A stretch of DNA of 64,000 nucleotides, taken from positions 362,556,001 to 362,620,000 of the forward strand of contig NC_092340.1 of assembly GCF_046630445.1 (NCBI RefSeq). Reading direction: 5' to 3'. The translations under genes were made by a program, and so were the position numbers. Below the pieces are notes generated by a model that searched no databases, was not told the origin of the DNA, and saw only the letters and a list, made by a program, of their open reading frames with translations. Below, piece after piece: positions 24,302-36,790 of the stretch. The DNA is from Rutidosis leptorrhynchoides (taxonomy: Eukaryota; Streptophyta; Magnoliopsida; Asterales; Asteraceae). Every line of letters starts with the position of its first letter. Position 1 is the stretch's first letter.

Positions 24302-24916
24302 ATGTCTACCTCTAGAACAAGTCTCATTGATTCACCTAATAATAATGAAGAGTCAAATGTAAATTGGAATGATTCGTGGACTGATTCACAAGTTCCCGAA
24401 GAGGAACCGGAAGAAGAGTCGGAACCGGAAGAAGAATCGGAACCGGAAGAAGAATCGGAACCGGATGAAGAAATAGAACCGGTGGGGGAAATAATAAAAC
24501 GGTTAAGTAAAAGAAAATCCTCAACCAACCGACCAAGGTTAATTATGGTCAATGGTGTTTTCGCCAAGGAAGCAAAATATTGGGAGGATTACCAATTCTC
24601 CGATGAATCGGATTCCGACGAGAATTCCGATGATGTTATAGAAATTACCCCAACTGAATTTAAAAAGGCAAAAGAAAATAATAAGGGAAAGGGCATAAAA
24701 ATAAAGAAATCTAATTCCAACCCCGATGAACTTTATATGTATCGTCAACCCCCGAAGTCCTTAAGTTGTAACAATGACCCGGGAACCTCTAAACCACCAA
24801 GTTTTTCTAAACCAATGTGGAAAACGACGGCTCGTATTAGGGGAACATCATATATCCCTAGAAACTTGGCAAAACGAACCAAAACCGAAGAAGAAGAAAC
24901 AAGTAAGTCGGAATAA
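24302..24916 (+). CDS. RT-C cargo: acidic Glu/Pro/Ser-repeat protein
   Basis: An intact 204-aa frame, the counterpart of the RT-D ORF at 17720-18289. Same acidic repeat block, KRLSKRK basic cluster, DESDSDENSDD segment and basic-acidic end. It has 15 extra codons after MYRQPP (from KSLSCNN to PPS) that RT-D lacks, an in-frame length change. It stayed open although gag-pol of this copy has five stops, but that may be chance. Function unknown. Confidence 0.75.
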   Translation: MSTSRTSLIDSPNNNEESNVNWNDSWTDSQVPEEEPEEESEPEEESEPEEESEPDEEIEPVGEIIKRLSKRKSSTNRPRLIMVNGVFAKEAKYWEDYQFSDESDSDENSDDVIEITPTEFKKAKENNKGKGIKIKKSNSNPDELYMYRQPPKSLSCNNDPGTSKPPSFSKPMWKTTARIRGTSYIPRNLAKRTKTEEEETSKSE

Positions 24917-25053
24917 GATAGTTCTATTCGTGTGGTGTAATATATGTAATATAGTGTGCTTATGCTTTATGATATATGTAAAAATTGCTTGTATTAATAA
25001 GTATTTTTTTTATGAATCTAACTCTTGTCTATTTTACAGTATAAAAACACAAA

Positions 25054-25736
25054 GTGGATAGACAACCAATATTTTAAGAGACCTACCCGGAGACATGATT
25101 GATGAAATCTTGTCTAGAGTCGGTCAGAATTCTTCGGCACAACTATTTAAGGCGAGATCAGTTTGTAAGACATTCGAAGAATGTTCCAAGAATTCCTTGG
25201 TTTATAAAAGTCTTTCGTTCGAAAGATGGGGGATATCACATTGGGAAATCCATAAGTTACGATGTGTTTACTTTGACGCATATATTGCGGGGAACCCAAA
25301 TGCTATTTTACGCAATGGGTTAAGAAATTATTTTGACTCAATATATCCGAATATTGGACTTTGTGATTTAGAAAAAGCGGCTAACATGCAACATAAAGAA
25401 GCATGTTATGCTTACGGATTAGTAATGTTCGCTTCTCACCAAAGTGAGAACAAGAACATCGGGCTACAACTATTAAACAAAACGTTCCCACAAGTGACGG
25501 AGTCGGTAATTGGGGTAAGAAATGAGGTTTTTAGATTGTTACGGGACTGTTGGACATTACGTAACCCTCGTCCCTTTGACGACGTTACAACACGCTATCT
25601 TATCAATGGCCATAATGGTTATGTTCCACAAGACCAAGGATGGGAAGTAATCCTAGTAAAACCAGAATGCATGACTTGGTTCTGGACGTATGAATTACGT
25701 GTCTTTATTACCTTTGCTGAACGACTTGTGTACTAA
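25054..25736 (+). pseudogene. RT-C cargo: F-box protein gene, broken start
   Basis: Counterpart of the RT-D F-box ORF. The start codon is GTG instead of ATG, and one base is missing from a CCC run about 15 bases later, which shifts the frame into a stop. A 213-aa open frame remains from the internal Met at 25095 (MIDEILSRVG), which removes only the first part of the F-box. By eye about 14 of these residues differ from RT-D. The splice-acceptor-like TTTTACAG before the start is kept. Whether the internal Met could be used is unknown. Confidence 0.82.
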
Positions 25737-25923
25737 CTAGAATTATCTTCACAACCATCTTGTATCAAATTTATTGTGTGCTATATTTCATGCTATATGT
25801 AAAATAAGCGGTATTGTAAGTTTGTAAAATATTGTGTAAAAGTTTGAACGCGAAATATTATTATAATCAGTTTTTCATATAGAATTGTAGTAGTTGAATT
25901 GTATATTAGCTACTAAGTATGAA

Positions 25924-25947
25924 CTTAACGGGTAGGTACTACCCGAA
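25924..25947 (+). promoter_or_regulatory. internal PPT-like inverted motif, RT-C copy
   Basis: AACGGGTAGGTACTACCCG lies in the spacer between the F-box gene and gag, at the same position as in RT-D. Compare the 3' PPT at 30717-30729. Confidence 0.65.
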
Positions 25948-26077
25948 TTTAAACTTATAAAACGCTAATATGAAGAAAAAGCTTTTATAAATGAGTTCAT
26001 ATTATGCTACGAAATACTATTAACTACTCTTAATATTCTGTATGATTAACTTGTTCCATTTGACTATTTTGAAGGAA

Positions 26078-26911
26078 ATGGCACCGACTACTCGACACAC
26101 CGTGAATATGAATGAAGAGAAATTCCGTACGTTTCTAGCTTCAAACATAGCCGCAGTACAGGCTGCGCTACATACCAACAATAACCTTGGATCTAGCAGT
26201 ACAGGAAATCGTGTAGGATGCACCTACAAAGAATTCACTGCCTGCAAACCTTTGGAATTTGATGGAACCGAAGGACCGATCGGATTGAAACGGTGGACCG
26301 AGAAGGTCGAATCGGTGTTTGCCATAAGTAAGTGTACTGAAGAGGACAAAGTGAAGTACGCTACGCATACCTTCACAGGTTCTGTGTTAACATGGTGGAA
26401 TACCTATCTAGAGCAAGTGGGACAAGACGATGCGTACGCACTACCGTGATCAGCATTCAAGCACTTGATGAACGAGAAGTACCGTCCCAGAACCGAGGTC
26501 AATAAGCTCAAGACAGAACTTAGAGGGTTACGAACCCAAGGATTTGATATTAGCACGTACGAAAGACGATTCACAGAATTGTGCCTATTGTGTCCGGGAG
26601 CATTCGAAGATGAGGAAGAGAAGATCGACGCGTTTGTGAAAGGATTACCGGAAAGAATCCAAGAAGATATAAGTTCACACGAGCCCGCCTCCATACAACA
26701 GGCATGTAAAATGGCTCACAAACTAGTGAACCAGATTAAAGAAAGAATTAAAGAACAGACTGCTGAAGAGGCCAATGTGAAGCAAGTCAAAAGAAAGTGG
26801 GAGGAAAACGGTGATAAGAATCACCAATACAACAACAACAGCAATTACAACAATAATCGCAACAATTATCCCAACAATCGCAACATCAATCGCAACTACA
26901 ACAAACGGACC

Positions 26912-26948
<37 letters not shown>

Positions 26949-26986
26949 GCAACTACAACAATCATCCCAACAACAATAATAACTGC

Positions 26987-27031
<45 letters not shown>

Positions 27032-30000
27032 CAGAAGCAGCTATGCCAAAGGTGTGAAAAGTATCACTCGGGGTTCTGCACCAAATTTTGCAACAAGTGT
27101 AAAAGAAATGGTCATAGCGCGGCGAAGTGTGAGGTCTACGGACCAGGGGTTAATAGAACGAAAGGAACAAATGGTGTCGGAACGAGTAATGGCGGAGCAA
27201 GTAGTGTCGGAGCAAGTTATGCCAATGTAGTTTGTTATAAATGTGGAAAACCGGGCCACATTATTAGAAATTGCCCGAACTAGGAGAACACGAATGGATA
27301 AGGCCGCGGAAGAGTTTTCAATATTAATGCGGCAGAGGCACAGGAAGACCCGGAGCTTGTTACGGGTACGTTTCTTATTGACAATAAATCTGCTTACGTT
27401 TTATTTGATTCGGGTGCGGATAGAAGATATATGAGTAGAGATTTTTGTGCTAAATTAAGTTGTCCATTGACGCCTTTGGATAGTAAATTTTTACTCGAAT
27501 TAGCAAATGGTAAATTAATTTCAGCAGATAATATATGTCGGAATAGAGAAATTAAACTGGTTAGTGAAACATTTAAGATTGATTTGATACCAGTAGAGTT
27601 AGGGAGTTTTGATGTGATAATCGGTATGGACTGGTTGAAAGAAATGAAAGCAGAGATTGTTTGTTACAAAAATGCAATTCGCATTATACGAGAAAAAGGA
27701 AAACCCTTAATGGTGTACGGAGAAAAGGGCAACACGAAGCTACATCTTATTAGTAATTTGAAGGCACAAAAACTAATAAAAAAAGGTTGCTATGCTGTTC
27801 TAGCACACGTCGAGAAAATACAAACTGAAGAAAAGAGCATCAATGATGTTCCCATTGCAAAAGAATTTCCCGATGTATTTCCAAAAGAATTACCGGGATT
27901 ACCCCCACATCGATCCGTTGAATTTCAAATAGATCTTGTACCAGGAGCTGCACCAATAGCTCGTGCTCCATACAGACTCGCACCCAACGAGATGAAAGAA
28001 CTGCAAAGCCAATTACAAGAACTTTTAGAGCGTGGTTTCATTCGACCAAGCACATCACCGTGGGGAGCCCCTGTTTTGTTTGTCAAGAAGAAAGATGGTA
28101 CATTCAGGTTGTGTATCGACTACCGAGAGTTGAACAAACTTACCATCAAGAACCGCTACCCACTACCGAGAATCGATGACTTATTTGATCAACTACAAGG
28201 CTTGTCTGTTTATTCAAAGATTGACTTACGTTCCGGGTATCATCAAATGCGGGTGAAAGAAGATGATATTCCAAAGACTGCTTTCAGAACACGTTACGGT
28301 CATTACGAGTTTATGGTCATGCCGTTTGGTTTAACTAATGCACCAGCTGTGTTCATGGACCTTATGAACCGAGTGTGTGGACCATACCTTGACAAGTTTG
28401 TCATTGTTTTCATTGATGACATACTTATTTACTCAAAGAATGACCAAGAACACGGTGAACATTTGAGAAAGGTGTTAGAAGTATTGAGGAAGGAAGAATT
28501 GTACGCTAAGTTTTCAAAGTGTGCATTTTGGTTGGAAGAAGTTCAATTCCTCGGTCACATAGTGAACAAAGAAGGTATTAAGGTGGATCCGGCAAAGATA
28601 GAAACTGTTAAAAAGTGGGAAACCCCAAAAACTCTGAAACACATACGCCAGTTTTTAGGACTAGCTGGTTACTACAGAAGGTTCATCCAAGACTTTTCCA
28701 GAATAGCAAAACCCTTGACTGCATTAACGCATAAAGGGAAGAAACTTGAATGGAATGATGAACAAGAGAAAGCATTTTAGTTATTGAAGAAAAAGCTAAC
28801 TACGGCACCTATATTGTCATTGCCTGAAGGGAATGATGATTTTGTGATTTATTGTGACGTATCAAAGCAAGGTATCGGTTGTATATTAATGCAACGAACG
28901 AAGGTGATTGCTTATGCGTCTAGACAATTGAAGATTCACGAACAAAATTATACGACGCATGATTTGGAATTAGGCGCGGTTATTTTTGCATTAAAGACTT
29001 GGAGGCACTACTTATATGGGGTCAAAAGTATTATATATACCGACCACAAAAGTCTTCAACACATATTTAATCAGAAACAACTGAATATGAGGCAGCGTAG
29101 GTGGATTGAATTATTGAATGATTACGACTTTGAGATTCGTTACCACCTGGGGAAGGCAAATGTGGTAGCCGATGCCTTGAGCAGGAAGGACAGAGAACCC
29201 ATTCGAGTAAAATCTATGAATATAGTGATTCATAATAACCTTACTACCCAAATAAAGGAGGCGCAACAAAGAGTTTTAAAAGAGGGAAATTTAAAGGATG
29301 AAATACCCAAAGGATCGGAGAAGCATCTTAATATTCGGGAAGATGGAACCCGGTATAGGGCTGAAAGGATTTGGGTACCAAAATTTGGAGATATGAGAGA
29401 AATGGTACTTAGAGAAGCTCATAAAACCAGATACTCAATACATCCTGGAACGGGGAAGATGTACAAGGATCTCAAGAAACATTTTTGCTGACCGGGTATG
29501 AAAGCCGATGTTGCTAAATACGTAGGAGAATGTTTGACGTGTTCTAAGGTCAAAGCTGAGCATCAGAAACCATCAGGTCTACGTCAACAACCCAAAATCC
29601 CGGAATGGAAATGGGAAAACATTACCATGGATTTTATCACTAAATTGCCAAGGACTGCAAGTGGTTTTGATACTATTTGGGTAATAGTTGATCGTCTCAC
29701 CAAATCAGCACACTTCCTGCCAATAAGAGAAGTTGACAAGATGGAGAAGTTAGCACGACTGTATTTGAAGGAAGTCGTCTCCAGACATGGAATACCAATC
29801 TCTATTATCTCTGATAGGGATGGCAGATTTATTTCAAGATTCTGGCAGACATTACAGCAAGCATTAGGAACTCGTCTAGACATGAGTACTGCCTATCATC
29901 CACAAACTGATGGGCAGAGTGAAAGGACGATACAAACGCTTGAAGACATGCTACGAGCACGTGTTATTGATTTCGAAAACAGTTGGGATCGACATCTACC

Positions 30001-30694
30001 GTTAGCGGAATTTTCCTACAACAACAGCTACCATTCAAGCATTGAGATGGCGCCGTTTGAAGCACTTTATGGTAGAAAGTGCAGGTCTCCGATTTGTTGG
30101 AGTGAAGTGGGGGATAGACAGATTACGGGTCCAGAGATTATACAAGAAACTACCGAGAAGATCATCCAAATTCAACAACGGTTGAAAACCGCCCAAAGTC
30201 GACAAAAGAGCTACGCTGACATTAAAAGAAAAGATATAGAATTTGAAATTGGAGAGATGGTCATGCTTAAAGTTGCACCTTGGAAAGGCGTTGTTCGATT
30301 TGGTAAACGAGGGAAATTAAATCCAAGGTATATTGGACCATTCAAGATTATTGATCGTGTCGGACCAGTAGCTTACCGACTTGAGTTACCCCAACAACTC
30401 GCGGCTGTACATAACACTTTCCACGTCTCGAATTTGAAGAAATGTTTTGCTAAAGAAGATCTCACTATTCCGTTAGATGAAATCCAAATCAACGAAAAAC
30501 TTCAATTCATCGAAGAACCCGTCGAAATAATGGATCGTGAGGTTAAAAGACTTAAGCAAAACAAGATACCAATTGTTAAGGTTCGATGGAATGCTCGTAG
30601 AGGACCCGAGTTGACCTGGGAGCGTGAAGATCAGATGAAGAAGAAATACCCGCATCTATTTCCAGAAGATTCGTCAACACCTTCAACAGCTTAA
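26078..30694 (+). pseudogene. RT-C gag-pol polyprotein, five internal stops
   Basis: One continuous frame with the same domain order as RT-D: gag capsid, long poly-Asn tract, three zinc knuckles, protease (DSGADRRY), reverse transcriptase (FIDDILIYS), RNase H, integrase with HHCC and DDE residues, and a chromodomain-like end. Internal stops are at 26447 (TGA), 27281 (TAG), 27299 (TAA), 28778 (TAG) and 29489 (TGA). In each case RT-D has Trp or Gln at that codon. There is no frameshift. The poly-Asn tract is longer than in RT-D, which explains most of the length difference (about 19 codons). The copy cannot make a full polyprotein. Confidence 0.93.
26825..27030 (+). repeat. CAA/AAC microsatellite coding poly-Asn in RT-C gag
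   Basis: Runs of AAC triplets interrupted by Tyr, Pro and Arg codons. The counterpart in RT-D is shorter (about 15660-15815). Length varies without breaking the frame. Confidence 0.8.
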
Positions 30695-30716
30695 AATTTC
30701 GGGACGAAATTTATTT

Positions 30717-30729
30717 AACGGGTAGGTAC
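30717..30729 (+). promoter_or_regulatory. RT-C polypurine tract
   Basis: AACGGGTAGGTAC directly before the 3' LTR, preceded by TTTCGGGACGAAATTT after the gag-pol stop. Confidence 0.8.
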
Positions 30730-33700
30730 TGTAGTGACCCGAACTTTTCCATGTTTATATATATTAATTGAGATTGATATTTACATGATTAAATGTTTCC
30801 AACATGTTAAGCAATCCAACTTGTTAAGACTTGATTAATTGAAATATGTTTCATATAGACAATTGACCACCCAAGTTGACCGATGATTCACGAACGTTAA
30901 AACTTGTAAAAACTATATGATGACATATATATGGATATATATATATAGTTAACATGATACTATGATAAGTAAACATATCATTAAGTATATTAACAATGAA
31001 CTACATATGTAAAAACAAGACTACTAACTTAATGATTTTTAAACGAGACATATATGTAACGATTATCGTTGTAAAGACATTTAATGTATATATATCATAT
31101 TAAGAGATATTCATACATGATAATATCATGATAATATAATAATTTAAAATCTCATTTGATATTATAAACATTGGGTTAACAACATTTAACAAGATCGTTA
31201 ACCTAAAGGTTTCAAAACAACACTTACATGTAACGACTAACGATGACTTAACGACTCAGTTAAAATGTATATACATGTAGTGTTTTAATATGTATTTATA
31301 CACTTTTGAAAGACTACAATACACTTATCAAAATACTTCTAATTAACAAAAATGCTTACAATTACATCCTCGTTCAGTTTCATCAACAATTCTACTCGTA
31401 TGCACCCGTATTTGTACTCGTACAATACACAGCTTTTAGATGTATGTACTATTGGTATATACACTCCAATGATCAGCTCTTAGCAGCCCATGTGAGTCAC
31501 CTAAAACATGTGGGAACCATCATTTGGCAACTAGCATGAAATATCTCATAAAATTACAAAAATATGAGTAATCATTCATGACTTATTTACATGAAAACAA
31601 AATTACATATCCTTTATATCTAATCCATACACCAACGACCAAAAACACCTATAAACACTTTCATTCTTCAATTTCCTTCATCTAATTAATCTCTCTCAAG
31701 TTCTATCTTCAAGTTCTAAGTGTTCTTCATATATTCTACAAGTTCTAGTTACATAAAATCAAGAATACTTTCAAGTTTGCTAGCTCACTTCCAATCTTGT
31801 AAGGTGATCATCCAACCTCAAGAAATCTTTGTTTCTTACAGTAGGTTATCATTCTAATACAAGGTAATAATCATATTCAAACTTTGGTTTAATTTCTATA
31901 ACTATAACAATCTTATTTCAAGTGATGATATTACTTGAACTTGTTTTCGTGTCATGATTCTGCTTCAAGAACTTCGAGCCATCCAAGGATCCGTTGAAGC
32001 TAGATCCATTTTTCTTTTTTCCAGTAGGTTTATCCAAGGAACTTAAGGTAGTAATGATTTTCATAACATCATTCGATTCATACATATAAAGCTATCTTAT
32101 TCGAAGGTTTAAACTTGTAATCACTAGAACATAGTTTAGTTAATTCTAAACTTGTTCGCAAACAAAAGTTAATCCTTCTAACTTGACTTTTAAAATTAAC
32201 TAAACACATGTTCTATATCTATATGATATGCTAACTTAATGATTTAAAACCTGGAAACACGAAAAACACCGTAAAACCGGATTTACGCCGTCGTAGTAAC
32301 ACCGCGGGCTGTTTTGGGTTAGTTAATTAAAAACTATGATAAACTTTGATTTAAAAGTTGTTATTCTGAGAAAATTATTTTTATTATGAACATGAAACTA
32401 TATCCAAACAATTATGGTTAAACTCAAAGTGGAAGTATGTTTTCTAAAATGGTCATCTAGACGTCGTTCTTTCGACTGAAATGACTACCTTTACAAAAAC
32501 GACTTGTAACTTATTTTTCCGACTATAAACCTATACTTTTTTTGTTTAGATTCATAAAATAGAGTTCAATATGAAACCATAGCAATTTGATTCACTCAAA
32601 ACGGATTTAAAATGAAGAAGTTATGGGTAAAACAAGATTGGATAATTTTTCTCAATTTAGCTACGTGAAAATTGGTAACAAATCTATTCCAACCATAACC
32701 TAATCAACTTGTATTTTATATTATGTAATCTTGAGATACCATAGACACGTATACAATGTTTCAACCTATCATGTCGACACATCTATATATATTTCGGAAC
32801 AACCATAGACACTCTATATGTGAATGTTGGAGTTAGCTATACAGGGTTGAGGTTGATTCCAAAATATATATAGTTTGAGTTGTGATCAATACTAAGATAC
32901 GTATACACTGGGTCGTGGATTGATTCAAGATAATATTTATCGATTTATTTCTGTACATCTAACTGTGGACAACTAGTTGTAGGTTACTAACGAGGACAGC
33001 TGACTTAATAAACTTAAAACGTCAAAATATATTAAAAGTGTTGTAAATATATTTTGAATATACTTTGATATATATGTACATATTTGTTATAGGTTCGTGA
33101 ATCGACTAGTGGCCAAGTCTTACTTCCCGACAAAGTAAAAAAAATCTGTGAAAGTGAGTTATAGTCCCACTTTTAAAATCTAATATTTTTGGGATGAGAA
33201 TACATGCAGGTTTTATAAATGATTTACAAAATAGACACAAGTACGTGAAACTACATTCTATGGTTGAATTATCAAAATCGAATATGCCCCTTTTTATTAA
33301 GTCTGGTAATCTAAGAATTAGGGAACAGACACCCTAATTGCCGCGAATCCTAAAGATAGATCTATTGGGCCTAACAAACCCCATCCAAAGTACCGGATGC
33401 TTTAGTACTTCGAAATTTATATCATATCCGAAGGGTGTCCCAGAATGATGGGGATATTCTTATATATGCATCTTGTTAATGTCGGTTACCAGGTGTTCAC
33501 CATATGAATGATTTTTATCTCTATGTATGGGATGTGTATTGAAATATGAAATCTTGTGGTCTATTATTATGATTTGATATATATAGGTTAAACCTATAAC
33601 TCACCAACATTTTTGTTGACGTTTTAAGCATGTTTATTCTCAGGTGATTATTAAGAGCTTCTGCTGTCGCATACTTAAATAAGGACGAGATTTGGAGTCC

Positions 33701-33986
33701 ATGCTTGTATGATATTGTGTAAAAACTGCATTCAAGAAACTTATTTTGTTGTAACAAATTTGTATTGTAAACCATTATGTAATGGTCGTGTGTAAACAGG
33801 ATATTTTAGATTATCATTATTTGATAATCTACGTAAAGCTTTTTAAACCTTTATTGATGAAATAAAGGTTATGGTTTGTTTTAAAATGAATGCAGTCTTT
33901 GAAAAACGTCTCATATAGAGGTCAAAACCTCGCAACAAAATCAATTAATATGGAACGTTTTTAATCAATAAGAACGGGACATTTCA
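30730..33986 (+). repeat. RT-C 3' LTR, uninterrupted (3257 bp)
   Basis: TGTAGTGACCCG to ACGGGACATTTCA, followed by the duplicated ATATG at 33987-33991. It has visible scattered differences from the RT-D LTRs (for example a TTTGTACTCG variant near 31410), so the two elements were already distinct sublineages. Confidence 0.93.
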
Positions 33987-33991
33987 ATATG

Positions 33992-34718
33992 TCGGTAGTG
34001 GACCTTATTGACCAAATATTTCCTATGCTTGTTGAATGTGTGGTAATGTTGGTAGATTATAATTGAACATTTGATGGATAGTGTTTTAATAACCATGATT
34101 GGATAGATGGTGTGATTGATTAGTCATAAAGTAGTTAAACTAATTACCGATGCTTATTGAGGAGATTGATTGGACATAAGTTAGTGAATGAGACAAGTAG
34201 AATTTTTCCGTTTCGAGCAACTCAGAATGAAGGTATGATTTAGGATAATATGCTTGTGTCTGGCCAACAGAAGTGTATTGTATGGGACTGAAGGAAAATT
34301 AGGTGGCCTGTGCTATATTGGATTGTGATGTGACTGGATATGAGACGAATAACCTGTGAAGTTCTGTTCACTTAAGAAATAATTTCGTGGACATAGGTAT
34401 AGACTTTAGCATGATGACTAATTCTATTGCCTAAGCTTGAGATAATTGGGAAAAGTGGATTGTATAAAGAGTTGAATTGAGGACCGATCTTGAAAGTGAC
34501 GATACGGAATGATCTAAAAACGTGAAATTTATCCTTGACTAAATGGCTTGGCCATGGAATTTGTGGGTTCCAGTTGTTAACCGATGGACGTAGTGGTAAT
34601 TTTATTGTATCAAACGTGTATTGACGTTAGAATTTTGATGGATTGAGTTGTATGTATGAGTGTGTTGACCATAGTTGACTCAATTTCGAGGATGAAATTC
34701 CTTTAAGGAGAGTATATT
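33992..34718 (+). other. RT-G 3' internal region, non-coding
   Basis: No open frame of note. It ends in TTTCGAGGATGAAATTCC and a purine-rich TTTAAGGAGAG tract just before the LTR, the 3' PPT of RT-G. Confidence 0.7.
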
Positions 34719-36790
34719 TGTAACATCCTGTGACCGAGCCTAGTTAAAATAGACTATTTTGCCCTTAAGTGTTATTAAAAGTGATTTTAATAATTATATG
34801 TTTATAATTATTTGTTGTTTTAGTTAAGACCAGTTTCTGACAAGGGTCACAGATATGGTTCGTTTGTTTAAATTGGACTCCGTTAGGATGACCTAAGGAT
34901 GTACGAAAGATATCACATAACTGATAAATACCCGTGTGTTGTGGAGTATGGGTTTTAATCCCTTTTAAGTGTATGTATCTGTTTCATGAGTTCATTTCTA
35001 GAACTCTCCTAAAACTTGGTCCCGTACCTAATATTTGCATCACTCACAAACCCTAAGTGAATCTAGTGAAGAATTGAAGTTAATTAAGCCTAGAACCTGA
35101 TTTTGTGCATCAGTGGGCTTGAATTTGGTTGTGATTTCTTGTTTAATTGAGATTTTGTGTTCTTGAGCAAAAGTGTGCATTTTTATCTTGAATCTTCATG
35201 AAATGTGTTTGTTAGTGCTAATTGTTGTTAGATATATGTTATATACTTGTTATATGATGTTTTTAAGTAAGTTTCATGATCAGATTGAGCAAAAATCATG
35301 TTTTGGGGTCAAAAAATACGAAAACAGCGAGTTGGAGCTGTTCTACAGCTCCTACACTTTTGATAGCTCAACCACGCGATTGAGCACGCGGTTGAGGGAT
35401 CAACCGTACGGTTTAGGGCTCAACCACGTGGTTGAGCCGTGGTCAGCTTTTGGTAAAATTGAAAAGGGCATAACTTTCAAACCATAACTCTATTTTTGAT
35501 GAATCAAATATCTTTGGAATTGTATTGAAGAGTACTTTTCAATGGTAAACTTTTAAGAAGCTGGATCAAAATTTATTTTGGTCAGAAAAAGGGGTTTTAG
35601 CGTTTATGTCTTGTTTTGCACGCATTTGAATGTCGTTATTGATTAAAGTTATGATGTAGACTTATCATATAGTGATTACATGATTGTATGTGTTGATTTA
35701 GTGTATGAACTGATGTTTTATGCTGTTCATATTGGGTTAAAACCCGTCTAAATAGTTGTTGCTACTGTTCTTCATCACTCGCACGAGTGAGCATTCACTC
35801 GTACGGTTGAGGTAGTCAACCGTCTGGTGAACTGTGCGAGTGAGTGGTGATGGGAACTTATGTTTTGATTGTGATGATACGTACAGTTGAGACGTGACTC
35901 ATACGAGTCACTGGCCATTTGTGTGATAAACCGTACGGATCAGGTGATTCACTGTAGGATGTTTGGTCATAGACCAAACATACGAGTAAGTTGTCAACCG
36001 CACAGTTGAGTGTTCTCAAACGTGCATGTGATGGTGTTACTCGTACAGTTGGCAGACAAATTGTAAAGTGATTAAGTGTTAGTTTTGGTGTTGTTGTGTT
36101 GTTATCTGGTTGTCGGGTTGTTATCAAGACATAATTACTGACTGTGTTATGTCTATTCTCAGGTGATAAGGACGAAGAGAAGGCTCACTAAGATTAGAAT
36201 TCTGAGTGCCTTCTGTTGCTGGTAATCGATGAGTGGGATTATCACTTGGTGTAGTATAGAGTAGCAAGTTGCGCTACTATATTTATATTGTTGTTAGTTG
36301 CCATGTTTAGTAGTTATGTTGTACAGTTGATCGCAATTAGGGTTGCCATGCTTTTAGTAGTATTAGTTGCCTGTTGTAGTAGTAGTAGTTGACTGATTGT
36401 ATGTACACAAGTTGTTGTTGTTGTAGTTGGAACCTTGATCTGTTAGGTTCAGCTCTGAGAGGTGAACCTAATTGTGGTTGGGTCCAGTTGGCTACTGTTT
36501 GTTGAGTATAGTGTTGAACGACGCATCACCTGTGTGGATGATTATACTGGGGATTCAGTAGTAAGGACTATCGATAGACTCTAGCCTGATCAGCTAATGG
36601 TCGTGTGCCCGTACAAGCCGCCGATCCTCTAGTTGGAGCATAGTTGCCAGTTGTTGTACGTGTAACACCCTAGGCAAATCCCACATCGCCCACGAACATG
36701 AGTGATCATGGGATTATAAGGTAATACTCACGCTTAAATGACACAACGCGTTTTGGGATCACAGGCTGAGTAGAAGTGCGAGTACGTTGT

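Larger units (their letters stand above)
7795..33986 (+). mobile_element. RT-C: autonomous-type chromovirus with extra cargo genes, split by RT-D
   Basis: Full-length LTR element of about 13.1 kb once RT-D (13,042 bp) and its duplicated AAAAA are removed. Order on the plus strand: 5' LTR (7795-8708 plus 21756-24092), PBS, acidic ORF (24302-24916), F-box gene (25054-25736), internal PPT-like motif, gag-pol (26078-30694), PPT, 3' LTR (30730-33986). Gag-pol order is gag, PR, RT, RNase H, IN and a C-terminal chromodomain-like segment, typical of Ty3/Gypsy chromoviruses (Tekay-like by appearance). It is defective: five nonsense codons in gag-pol and a broken F-box start. Confidence 0.93.

Noticed and set aside
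26811..27230. A 139-codon Thr/Ile-rich frame over RT-C gag (and 15461-15826 in RT-D)
   Set aside because: It is the shifted frame of the AAC repeat overlapping the real gag frame with zinc knuckles.
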